A stretch of 64,000 bases of DNA from Streptomyces ferrugineus (lineage in GTDB: Bacteria > Actinomycetota > Actinomycetes > Streptomycetales > Streptomycetaceae), in the NCBI RefSeq assembly GCF_015160855.1, contig NZ_CP063373.1, positions 682,001 through 746,000 of the forward strand. The letters run 5' to 3'. Under the pieces are notes generated by a model that was given only the letters and a program-made list of their open reading frames with translations, did not search any database and was not told the origin of the DNA. This document shows, piece after piece, positions 42,747-50,189 of the stretch (within the stretch, counting starts at the first letter, position 1; every line of letters starts with the position of its first letter). The position numbers and the translations under genes were made by a program.

Positions 42747-43231
42747 TCAGCGTCGGCGTACGGCGTCCGCGCACGTGGCGTGGATACGGCCCGGCTGAGT
42801 GGCGCCCCCGGAGGGGCTCACCTTCTCGTAGGGCAGTGATGCCTGTTCCTCGATCGGCTTGTCGCAGGCCAGACACATGCGCGCCCCGGTGAGGGCGTCG
42901 CGGTGGTCGCACAGGGCCACGACGGAGCGTGCGAGGCGCTTCACGCGCTCGACTTCGCCGAGCAGTCCTGCGGCCTCCGGCTCGTGCAGCCGCCGGCGAG
43001 CCTAGCCGACTCCGGCCAGCGCCACTTGCGCGGGCACGTCGTCCTTGGGCCGACGCCCGGCGAGCTGCTCGACCGTCGGGATCAGGTGCTCCAGGAAGGC
43101 GGTGAGGTCCTGCGGTAGAGCTTCACGCTCTCATGTCGCGGCAGCGTGCGCTGATCCAGGAACCAGCCTGCCGAGGCGCGCATCGACACGATGCCCGGCA
43201 TCGCGTCGGTCTCTTCCTGGATGCCGTTCAC
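42747..43231 (-). pseudogene. DUF6415-like gene broken by a frameshift and a stop
   Basis: Three minus-strand pieces line up as one protein. VNGIQEETDAMPGIVSMRASAGWF...VKLYRR comes first. After a one-base loss in a G-run near 43110 the next frame gives DLTAFLEHLIPTVEQLAGRRPKDDVPAQVALAGVG. An in-frame TAG near 43000 interrupts it, then ARRRLHEPEAAGLLGEVERVKRLARSVVALCDHRDAL and a CLACDKP zinc-like end. 485 bases is one short of 162 codons. It starts by a 4-base overlap with the small gene at 43228. Families of this type often neighbour XRE regulators in Streptomyces; the DUF number is tentative. Confidence 0.72.
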
Positions 43232-43428
43232 CGGGTCACCACCGGCTGTCCGGCCCGGTGGCGCGGGCACCTGCACGGCAGGTTCGGGGACGTCAGCGGC
43301 AGCGGCTCGGAGCCGTGCACGATGTCCAAGCAGCCGCGTTCCTCGGTGATCGCGCCGTGGCGATCCACGGTGTACACACGCAGCGTCATCTTGACGCTGC
43401 TCTTTCTCGTGGCTGTAGCGTTCGTCAT
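43228..43428 (-). CDS. small conserved hypothetical protein
   Basis: 66 residues, cytosolic. The core MTLRVYTVDRHGAITEERG followed by a CRCPRH end looks like small proteins commonly found next to XRE-type regulators and DUF6415-like genes in Streptomyces, from memory. An internal ATG at codon 14 may be the true start. Its stop overlaps the start of the pseudogene by four bases, so the two were once an operon. Divergent from the XRE regulator gene at 43731, with a 302-base gap where I see only promoter-like sequence (TTGAGT at 43677) and no gene. Confidence 0.65.
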   Translation of the reverse strand: MTNATATRKSSVKMTLRVYTVDRHGAITEERGCLDIVHGSEPLPLTSPNLPCRCPRHRAGQPVVTR

Positions 43429-43730
43429 GTCGATCTGCTCTCTCAGGTCGGCCGTGCCCTGGGGCCGTCGTGAGCGGTCGCCAGGGTGTCATTTGGGCAC
43501 CGTGCCCGGCTGGGTCGTTGCTGTGGTCCTACCGTTTCAACAGCGGCGTTTGGCGTCACGGGCGGCCGTGACCAACTTTTCTGGACACCGCGCGCGGCTC
43601 TGACCGGGGACAACTGGCGTTTATGGACATTGCCTTGGGCGCCCGGTCACCCCAATCCCTGGGCACCCAGGGCTCTTTGAGTAACGGCGACGCTACGGTG
43701 AGTGCACCCACTTTGCGCAGGAGCCCGCCT

Positions 43731-45209
43731 ATGAACGACCGCGTCAAGCCCGGTTCCAAAGCAGACCGGGACACCCTCCGCCACGCCATGACGGCCGCCG
43801 GATGCACGATCGCTGACATCCCCGTAGAACTGCGAGCCCGCTACCGGATGCGTCCGCGCGAAGCATGGCGTCATGCCCACGGCTGGACCCTGCAAGAAGC
43901 GGCGGACCGCATCACTCAGGCCGGTAGCGCGCGCCCCGCCGAGGCAGTCGCCGCCGACGCCTCTCTCGTCGGAAAGTGGGAGAAGTGGCCTGGTCCTTCA
44001 TCGCGCCGCCCGAGCCTGCCGGTCCTCCTGGCAATGGCGGCTGCCTACGCCTGCCGCCCCGAGGACCTGCTGGACCTCGACGACCGTAAAGCGCTGCCCG
44101 AAGGTGACCTGCGCCTGCGCGGCCGCCAAGATGCCCCCCGCGAACCGGCGCTGCCCGCCTTGCCCGTCTCCGCCGTCACGCCACCGGAACCGATGGGCAG
44201 CGAACTGGTGCGGCTCGCCGCCGACGAATCCGCGGCCTGGGCGCAGTGGGCCGAAGCTTCGAACGTTGGCGACATCGCTCTGGAACAGCTCATGGCCGAC
44301 ACCCGAGCCCTCGCCGAGGACTACCTCACCTCCGACCCCGTCCCTCTCTTCGTCCGCACGCGGGCGCTTCGCGACCGGGTCTTCGCACTTCTCGAAGGCC
44401 ACCAGTACCCGCGTCAGTCTTCCGACCTGTACGTGGCGGCCGGCTATCTCTGCGGGCTGCTCGCGTGGATGTCGTCAGATCTCGGACAACTCCGGGACGC
44501 GGACACGCAGGGCCGCACCGCGTGGCTGTGTGCCGAACTGGCCGGGCACAACGAACTGCGCGCGTGGGTGCTGTCGACGCGGTCGAAGGTCGCGTTCTGG
44601 GACGGGCGGCTGCGGGACGCCATCGGCCACGCCCGGCGTGGTGCCACGTACCGCCCATCCGGCACAGTCGCGGTACTGCTCGCCTGCCAGGAAGCCGATG
44701 CCTGGTCCCTGCTCGGCGCCGAGGATGAGCCGCTGGGGGCACTCGCCCGCGCCGAGGACGCCCGCGCCGGCATTAGCAGTGAGGACGACATCGGTGGCCT
44801 CTTCTCCTGCCAACCTGCCCGCCAGGAGAACTACGCAGCCGCTGTACAGCTACGCGTCGGCCGCCCCACGGATGCTCTTCGCGCGGCCGACCACGCCCTG
44901 GAGCTCTTGCGGGACCAGCCCGTACGGGCCTACGGCACCGAGGCACAGATCCACATCAGCAAAGCCGCGGCGCACCTGTCCACGGGAGAGGCCGAAGGCG
45001 CACTCGAAGCGCTCATGCCCGTGCTCGCACTTCCACCGGACCACCGGCTCGAACCCGTCACCCGACGCCTGAGCGAACTACCCATCGGCACCGGGCGCCC
45101 GGCCGGGACCAGCCGGGCAGTCGTCGGCTTGCGCGCAGCCATCGAGGAGTTCTGCCTCGACTCAGCTCCCCGGCACCTCGCCCTCTCGCCAGGGGAAGGC
45201 ACTGCCTGA
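43731..45209 (+). CDS. XRE-family regulator with TPR-like sensor domain
   Basis: 492 residues. An atypical N-terminal helix-turn-helix (about 38-105) reads MRPREAWRHAHGWTLQEAADRI with SLVGKWEKWPGPSSRRPSL. A long alpha-helical region follows, with TPR-like repeats (for example RTAWLCAELAGHNELRAWVLSTRSKVAFWDG), as in regulators that sense peptides or small ligands. The start is the ATG at 43731 with AGGAG eight bases upstream. It probably controls itself, the divergent gene pair at 42747-43428 and the downstream RNA ligase-like gene, which follows after 13 bases. Similar modules occur widely in streptomycete islands. Confidence 0.85.
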   Translation: MNDRVKPGSKADRDTLRHAMTAAGCTIADIPVELRARYRMRPREAWRHAHGWTLQEAADRITQAGSARPAEAVAADASLVGKWEKWPGPSSRRPSLPVLLAMAAAYACRPEDLLDLDDRKALPEGDLRLRGRQDAPREPALPALPVSAVTPPEPMGSELVRLAADESAAWAQWAEASNVGDIALEQLMADTRALAEDYLTSDPVPLFVRTRALRDRVFALLEGHQYPRQSSDLYVAAGYLCGLLAWMSSDLGQLRDADTQGRTAWLCAELAGHNELRAWVLSTRSKVAFWDGRLRDAIGHARRGATYRPSGTVAVLLACQEADAWSLLGAEDEPLGALARAEDARAGISSEDDIGGLFSCQPARQENYAAAVQLRVGRPTDALRAADHALELLRDQPVRAYGTEAQIHISKAAAHLSTGEAEGALEALMPVLALPPDHRLEPVTRRLSELPIGTGRPAGTSRAVVGLRAAIEEFCLDSAPRHLALSPGEGTA

Positions 45210-45222
45210 TTTGATCTCAGTT

Positions 45223-45846
45223 ATGACGACGCGAACCGAGACCATGCGGAACCACTGGTGGTGGCGGCCCGGTTGGAGCATGGGCCGCCGCTTCTACACC
45301 TGGCACCTCACCTTCGAAGGCCAAGCCGACGTGCACCGGCTCGCTGACGAGTACCGTTCCGCACTCGCGCCCCTTGGAGACGCCCTCACGCCGATTCCTG
45401 ACAAGTGGCTGCACCTGACCATGCAGGGCATCGGCTTCGTCGGCGAGGTCAAGGAGCAGGACGTCCACGCCGTCGTGGACGCAGCCCGCGCGCGCCTCGC
45501 CGCCGTCCCAGCCTTCGACCTCCAGATCGGCCCGGAGGTCCTGGACCCCGAGGCGGTGCTCCTGCACGTTCGCCCTGACGGTCCCGTCCGGGCCGTACGG
45601 GACGCCATCCGGGCGGCGATCGGCGAGGCGCTCGGCGAAGTCCCGGAGAAGGCAGAGGGCTTCACCCCGCATGTCTCCGTCGCGTACAGCGCGGGAGACG
45701 GCCCCGCTGCTCCGATCGCTGAGGTTCTCGCTGGTCTCAGTCTGGCGCCGGCGCAGGCGCGCATCTCCGGCGCGGAGCTCATCGTGCTGCACCGCGACAA
45801 CCTGATGTACGAGTGGGAGTCCTTCGCCATGGCGCCGCTCGGATGA
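45223..45846 (+). CDS. 2'-5' RNA ligase/phosphoesterase superfamily protein
   Basis: 207 residues with the two HxTx-type catalytic motifs of the 2H phosphoesterases: HLTMQG (about residue 64) and HVSVAYS (about residue 150; Ser in place of Thr). These enzymes hydrolyse 2',3'-cyclic phosphates or 2'-5' linkages in RNA and nucleotides. ATG 45223 is used; a TTG at 45211 lies closer to the GGGGAAGG site. It is 13 bases after the XRE regulator and thus in its operon. True substrate unknown. Confidence 0.85.
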   Translation: MTTRTETMRNHWWWRPGWSMGRRFYTWHLTFEGQADVHRLADEYRSALAPLGDALTPIPDKWLHLTMQGIGFVGEVKEQDVHAVVDAARARLAAVPAFDLQIGPEVLDPEAVLLHVRPDGPVRAVRDAIRAAIGEALGEVPEKAEGFTPHVSVAYSAGDGPAAPIAEVLAGLSLAPAQARISGAELIVLHRDNLMYEWESFAMAPLG

Positions 45847-45870
45847 TCACCCGTCTCCTGGGCGGGTGCG

Positions 45871-45924
45871 CCGGCCGGTCACAGGGGGGCGGAGACGGCC
45901 AGGGCGCCAGTGCAGCGTCCCGCG
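45871..45924. repeat. 54-bp direct repeat, left copy
   Basis: 50 of 54 bases match the copy at 46780-46833. Read on the minus strand, both encode the same short tail CTGALAVSAP followed by Arg or Leu and a stop, so they may be remnants of one gene's 3' end. They flank the SLOG-like gene. Confidence 0.75.
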
Positions 45925-46152
45925 CGGCCGCTTGGGCGCGCCGATTCACTCGGGGAGGCGAGTCTGGGGGCAACGCCCGTTGAGGGAGGCGCCACCAAGG
46001 GGTCCGACATCGCCGTCGACGCCGCCGGGCAGACCCAGTCGAACCGCGTCCGCGCGCAGCTGGGCCAGCTGTACCCGTACACCGTGGGTCGCTCGGCATC
46101 GCGTACGGTCGTCGAGGCGCGGGCGAGAATCCGCCAAGTCCTGTCGAGCTGA
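45910..46152 (+). CDS. possible short protein of unknown function
   Basis: 80-codon frame from GTG 45910 with host-like codon use in its second half (GSDIAVDAAGQTQSNRVRAQ and SASRTVVEARARIRQVLSS). It ends 16 bases before the SLOG-like gene on the same strand. The first 25 codons run through the 54-bp direct repeat, so the true start is likely later, or this is the tail of a truncated gene. No family recognised. Nothing else is seen in the 322-base gap 45847-46168. Confidence 0.35.
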   Translation: MQRPARPLGRADSLGEASLGATPVEGGATKGSDIAVDAAGQTQSNRVRAQLGQLYPYTVGRSASRTVVEARARIRQVLSS

Positions 46153-46168
46153 AGGAGCGGGGAGCAAC

Positions 46169-46654
46169 GTGACCACGATCGCCGTCACTGGGCACATGGA
46201 CCTGACCGAAGCCAGCGTGTCCCTCGTGCACGACGCCCTGCGGGAGACGCTGAAGCCGTACGTCGACGACCTGACCGGCGTCTCGTGCATCGCGAAGGGC
46301 TCCGACTCGATCTTCGCCGAGGTTGTGGTCGAGCTCGGCGGCCGTCTCGTCGTGGTGATTCCGTCGAAGGACTACCGGCAGAACAAGGTCAAGCCCGATC
46401 ACGAAGAGACCTTCGACCGGCTTATCGACGCCGCAGCCGAAGTCGTGGTGCTGGAACACGAGACCGCGAACCGCTTGGCGTACGAGGACGCCAACCGCAC
46501 GTTGCTGAAGCGGGCCGAGCGACTGGTCGCGGTCTGGAACGGTGAGCCCCCGAGCGGCAAGGGCGGCGGCACGGCGGACACGGTCCTGGAGGCGCGCGAC
46601 GCCGGTCTCCCCGTCGACGTCGTCTGGCCTGCCGGGGCTTCACGCCGGGCCTGA
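46169..46654 (+). CDS. SLOG/LOG-fold-like protein
   Basis: 161 residues. The N-terminal TIAVTGHMDLTEASVSLVHDAL, the middle SCIAKGSDSIFAEVVVELGG and the C-terminal GGGTADTVLEARDAGLPVDVVWP resemble the Rossmann-like SLOG group (DprA, LOG, TIR-associated nucleotide sensors), where the glycine-rich turn binds a nucleotide or its derivative. SLOG proteins in islands often act with effector or hydrolase genes; the 2H phosphoesterase gene is upstream. GTG start with GGGGAG five bases away. It lies between two copies of a 54-bp repeat. Confidence 0.7.
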   Translation: MTTIAVTGHMDLTEASVSLVHDALRETLKPYVDDLTGVSCIAKGSDSIFAEVVVELGGRLVVVIPSKDYRQNKVKPDHEETFDRLIDAAAEVVVLEHETANRLAYEDANRTLLKRAERLVAVWNGEPPSGKGGGTADTVLEARDAGLPVDVVWPAGASRRA

Positions 46655-46779
46655 GACCTCCGCTCGGCAGCGCTCACCGAGCCAGAGGCCTTCTGGGCGT
46701 CCGGCCACTCGTCAACACGGTGCCGCCCTGCTCGCTCGCCATGGACCAGTCGATTCGGCCTGCCGCCTCGTTGGGCGCC

Positions 46780-46833
46780 CCGGCCGGTCACCGGGGGGCG
46801 GACACGGCCAGGGCGCCGGTGCAGCGCCCCGCG
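46780..46833. repeat. 54-bp direct repeat, right copy
   Basis: Right copy of the repeat at 45871-45924 (50 of 54 identical). The 255-base gap 46655-46909 has no other feature; its end abuts the conserved kinase gene. Confidence 0.75.
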
Positions 46834-46909
46834 TAGCAGGTCGGCAGCGTCTGGGCTGATCATGAAGTGGGCCGTGGCGGTCGTATCTGCCGCGGCCACA
46901 GCCGTGGCC

Positions 46910-47839
46910 TCAGGCCGCGCTGGCCTCGCCGGTCACCGTCACCCTGCCCAGCAACTCCTCATACACCCCCTGATCGAACTCCCCCGCCACCGGCGCCACC
47001 ACGCTCGCCGCCGACAGGGCCGCCGCGCGGGCCAGCCGGTCCGGCCAGGGCAGTCGCTCCACCAGTCCCGACAGCAGGCCCGCGACCGCAGAGTCGCCGG
47101 CTCCGGTCGGGTTGCCGTGGGCGTGGTTCGGCGGGGTGGCACGCCAGCGGCCCTCCGGGGTCACCGCAAGCAGGCCCTCCGCGCCCAGCGAGGCCACGAC
47201 CGTGCGGGCGCCGCGCCTTCTCGCGTCCTGCGTCGCGCGCAGCGGCTCGTGGGAGCCGGTCAGTTCGGCCAGTTCGTCGGCGTTGGGCTTGATGACGTCC
47301 GGGCGGGCGGCGACGCCGCGGCGCAGGGCCTCCCCGGCGGTGTCCAGGAGGACGGGGACGTCGGCCGCCTTCGCGGAGCGGATGAGGGCGGCGTAGGCGC
47401 CCACCGGCACGCCCGGCGGCAGGCTGCCGCACAGGGCCACCGCCGAGGCCGACGCCAGCAGGTCCTCGTATGCCGTCTGGAAGGCGGACCACTCGGCGGA
47501 CGTGATCGTCGGGCCGGGCTCGTTGAGCTGGGTCGTGTCGCCGGTCTGTTCGTCGACCACGGCGATGGTGCGCCGGGTCGGGCCGGAAACGGGGATCAGT
47601 GCGTCCACCACACCCGGCGTGGTCGTGAGCTGATCCTGTACGACCCGGCCCGTCGCGCCGCCCGTGAAGCCCGTGACCGTCACCTCGTGGCCGAGGGCCG
47701 CCAGCACCCGGGCCACGTTCAGGCCCTTGCCGCCGGGGCGCTCGGTCACCTCGGAGACCCGGTGGGTGGCGTGCGGCCTGAGGGCCGGTACCCGATAGGT
47801 GATGTCGAGAGCGGTGTTCAGCGTGACCGTGAGGATCAC
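46910..47839 (-). CDS. PfkB-family hexose kinase (1-phosphofructokinase type)
   Basis: 309 residues, complete copy. The N-terminal ILTVTLNTALDITYRV, the substrate segment ERPGGKGLNVARVLAALG and the C-terminal anion hole and catalytic base NPTGAGDSAVAG are all present. It phosphorylates a sugar or sugar phosphate; its place beside nagA and nagK suggests an amino-sugar or tagatose/fructose-type substrate, but this is inference. ATG start. It reads toward the accessory island and lies downstream of nagA on the same strand, after a hairpin at 47906-47945. A degraded near-copy stands at 40197-41108. Confidence 0.88.
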   Translation of the reverse strand: MILTVTLNTALDITYRVPALRPHATHRVSEVTERPGGKGLNVARVLAALGHEVTVTGFTGGATGRVVQDQLTTTPGVVDALIPVSGPTRRTIAVVDEQTGDTTQLNEPGPTITSAEWSAFQTAYEDLLASASAVALCGSLPPGVPVGAYAALIRSAKAADVPVLLDTAGEALRRGVAARPDVIKPNADELAELTGSHEPLRATQDARRRGARTVVASLGAEGLLAVTPEGRWRATPPNHAHGNPTGAGDSAVAGLLSGLVERLPWPDRLARAAALSAASVVAPVAGEFDQGVYEELLGRVTVTGEASAA

Positions 47840-47905
47840 CTGGGCCGACCTCCCCCGGAGAGTTCAGTGTGCGTTTGCCGTCCGGAGTTGCCGATCATGC
47901 CAAAT

Positions 47906-47945
47906 GGGCGGCGGTCGTCCCAGTCTCGCAGGACAACCGCCGCCC
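47906..47945 (-). terminator. terminator downstream of nagA
   Basis: 15-bp stem with one mismatch (47906-47920 with 47931-47945), 16 bases beyond the nagA stop on the minus strand. It separates nagKA from the kinase gene. Confidence 0.72.
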
Positions 47946-47961
47946 TCAACACCAGGACAGA

Positions 47962-49173
47962 TCAGCCCAGTTGCGGCTCAACCACCCATTCGCCGAGGCG
48001 CATCACGCCCTTGAGGTCGTAGTCGGAGTCCAGAATCACCAGGTCGGCGTCCTTTCCGGGCTCCAGTGAGCCGATGCGGTCGTAGCGGCCGAGGAGGCGG
48101 GCCGGGTTCGCCGACAGGGCCGCCACCGCGTCCTCGATCGGCAGCCGGTCGATCGTCACCGCCCGCTTGAAGGCGCGGTCCAGGGTGAGGGTCGAGCCCG
48201 CGATCGAACCGCCGTCCACCAGGCGGGCCACGCCGTCGGCCACCTCGACCTCCAGCGGGCCGAGCATGTAGCGGCCGTCTCCGAAGCCGGCCGCGTCCAT
48301 CGCGTCCGTGATGAACGCGACCCGGTCCGCGCCCGCGTGACGGAACGCCAGCTCCAGGGCGGCCGGATGCAGGTGTGTGCCGTCGTTGATCAGTTCGACC
48401 GTCACCCGCTCGTCCTCCAGCAGGGCGGCGATCGGGCCGGGCTCGCGGTGGCCGAGCGGCGGCATCGCGTTGAAGAGGTGGGTGGCGACCGTCGCGCCCG
48501 CCTCGATCGCCTGCACCGTCTGCTCGTACGTCGCGTCCGTGTGCCCGATCGCCGCGATGACGCCGTGCTCGGCGAGGAGGCGTACGGAGTCGACGCCGCC
48601 GGGCAGTTCCGTGGCGAGGGTGACCATCGTGGCCCTGCCACGCGCCGCGTCAATCAGTTTGCGGACCTCCGCCGGGGCCGGGTCGCGCAGCAGTTCCTCG
48701 GAGTGGGCGCCCTTGCGGCACGGCGAGATGAACGGGCCCTCGAAGTGGATGCCGGCGATGTCGCCCTGCTCGGCCAGCTCCGAGAGGAGGCCGGCTCGCC
48801 GGGTCAGGAAGTCCATGTCGCCGGTCACCGTGGAGGCGACGAGGGTGGTGGTGCCGTGCAGGTGGTGGGTCCGGATGCCCTTCAGGACCTCGTCGACCGT
48901 GCCGGAGGTGAACGAGGCTCCGCCGCCGCCGTGGTTGTGGATGTCGACGAAGCCGGGGACTACGTAGTGGCCGGTTACGTCGATGACCTGGGCGTTCTCC
49001 GGTGCTGTGCCGGTGATTCGGGGGCCGTCGACGATCACTTGGCCGTCTTTGACCGGCCCTGTGGGGAGGACGACCGTTGCGCCGGAGAGCACCAGGGGGG
49101 TGCCGGCCATCGCGGCCTGCGGGTGTGTTGTGGCTGGTCGCGCAGTTCCCCGCGCCCCTAGGGCGTTCGCCAT
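47962..49173 (-). CDS. nagA: N-acetylglucosamine-6-phosphate deacetylase
   Basis: 403 residues. Removes the acetyl group from GlcNAc-6-P to give GlcN-6-P, the ligand of DasR in Streptomyces. Metal and active-site motifs: DIHNHGGGG, HFEGPFISP (Glu ligand), IGHTDATYEQ, THLFNAMPPL and the catalytic ITDAMDAAG. The start is ATG 49173, with GGAGGT just upstream inside the end of nagK. This gives a short N-terminal extension before MAGTPLVLSGA, where an alternative ATG (49112) has no ribosome site. Stop and start share one base (TGATG), so it is coupled to nagK. It belongs to the unit controlled by the DasR-type sites at 50147-50179. Confidence 0.96.
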   Translation of the reverse strand: MANALGARGTARPATTHPQAAMAGTPLVLSGATVVLPTGPVKDGQVIVDGPRITGTAPENAQVIDVTGHYVVPGFVDIHNHGGGGASFTSGTVDEVLKGIRTHHLHGTTTLVASTVTGDMDFLTRRAGLLSELAEQGDIAGIHFEGPFISPCRKGAHSEELLRDPAPAEVRKLIDAARGRATMVTLATELPGGVDSVRLLAEHGVIAAIGHTDATYEQTVQAIEAGATVATHLFNAMPPLGHREPGPIAALLEDERVTVELINDGTHLHPAALELAFRHAGADRVAFITDAMDAAGFGDGRYMLGPLEVEVADGVARLVDGGSIAGSTLTLDRAFKRAVTIDRLPIEDAVAALSANPARLLGRYDRIGSLEPGKDADLVILDSDYDLKGVMRLGEWVVEPQLG

Positions 49174-50117
49174 CAGCGAGTTACCTCCGTACGGTCGGTG
49201 TGGTCCAGGAGATCCCAGGCCAGTAGCCCGGCACCGAGGCATCCCGCCGTGTCCCCCAGCGCCGCGGGGACAATGGACGGCAGCTTCTGGAAAGTGACCC
49301 GCCGCCGGACGGCGTCCCGCAGCGGTGTGAACAAGGTTTCCCCCGCCTCGGCCAGGCCGCCACCGATGATCAGGACCCGCGGGTCCAGCAGGGTGAGTGC
49401 GGTGACCAGGCCGTCGGCGAGGGCGTCGACGGCGTTCTGCCAGATTCGTACGGCGTTCGAGTCGCCGGACGCGACGGCCTTGGCGCAGTCCGCGGCGTCC
49501 GCCTCCGGGTCCCCGACCGCGGTGGCCCACGCCTCGCTCACCGCCGCCGCCGACGCGAACCGCTCCAGGCAGCCGCGCTGCCCGCACGGGCAGCGGGTGC
49601 CGCCGGGCCGTACGACGATGTGGCCGATCTCGCCCGCGAAGCCGTGCGCGCCCGCCTCGACCCGGCCGTCGATGCCGATGGCACCGGCTATCCCGGTGCC
49701 GAGCGGCACGAAGAGGTACCGGTCGGCACCTCGGCCCGCGCCGATCCGGCCCTCCGCCAGCCCACCGGTGCGCACGTCGTGGCCGAGGGCGACGGGGGTG
49801 CCGCCGAGCCGTTCGGACAGCAGTCGGCGCAGGGGCACGTCCCGCCAGCCCAGGTTGGCCGCGTAGGCGGCGATGCCCCGCTGCTCGTCGACGATGCCGG
49901 GGACGGCGATGCCGACGGCCGCCGCGGGCTCGCCGAAGCGCTCCTCGCCGTACGCGCGCAGCTCGGCGGCGAAGTCGAGGATGCCGTCGATGACCGCCTC
50001 TGGGCCGCGTTCGCGGCCGGTCGGGCGGCGGGCCTGGTGGAGCAGCCCGCCGCTCGCCCCTGCCAGGGCGGCCTTCATCCCGGTGCCGCCCACATCGAGG
50101 GCGATGACATGTCTCAC
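49173..50117 (-). CDS. nagK: N-acetylglucosamine kinase, ROK family
   Basis: 314 residues. Phosphorylates GlcNAc or a related amino sugar in the cytosol before NagA acts. ROK features: N-terminal ATP motif IALDVGGTGMKAAL, the catalytic GHDVRTGGLAE-like segment, the zinc motif CPCGQRGCLE and the IIGGGLAEAG C-terminal block. No helix-turn-helix, so it is an enzyme, not a ROK repressor. GTG start at 50117 without a strong ribosome site. The divergent sugar-binding lipoprotein gene starts 73 bases away; two DasR-type operators lie between them. Confidence 0.93.
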   Translation of the reverse strand: MRHVIALDVGGTGMKAALAGASGGLLHQARRPTGRERGPEAVIDGILDFAAELRAYGEERFGEPAAAVGIAVPGIVDEQRGIAAYAANLGWRDVPLRRLLSERLGGTPVALGHDVRTGGLAEGRIGAGRGADRYLFVPLGTGIAGAIGIDGRVEAGAHGFAGEIGHIVVRPGGTRCPCGQRGCLERFASAAAVSEAWATAVGDPEADAADCAKAVASGDSNAVRIWQNAVDALADGLVTALTLLDPRVLIIGGGLAEAGETLFTPLRDAVRRRVTFQKLPSIVPAALGDTAGCLGAGLLAWDLLDHTDRTEVTR

Positions 50118-50146
50118 GGGGGACAGTGTGGCTTGCGCACCCGCGA

Positions 50147-50179
50147 GAGGTCTAGTCCACTTACGTGGTGTAGACCTTA
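50147..50179. promoter_or_regulatory. pair of DasR-responsive elements between nagK and the sugar-binding protein gene
   Basis: Core 1 (50148-50159) reads AGGTCTAGTCCA and core 2 (50166-50177) TGGTGTAGACCT; each matches 10 of 12 bases of the DasR consensus TGGTCTAGACCA. Together they also form an imperfect inverted repeat of 12-base arms. The place in the 72-base divergent promoter region matches the known DasR control of nagKA in S. coelicolor. Confidence 0.85.
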
Positions 50180-50189
50180 TGGGGGCAAT

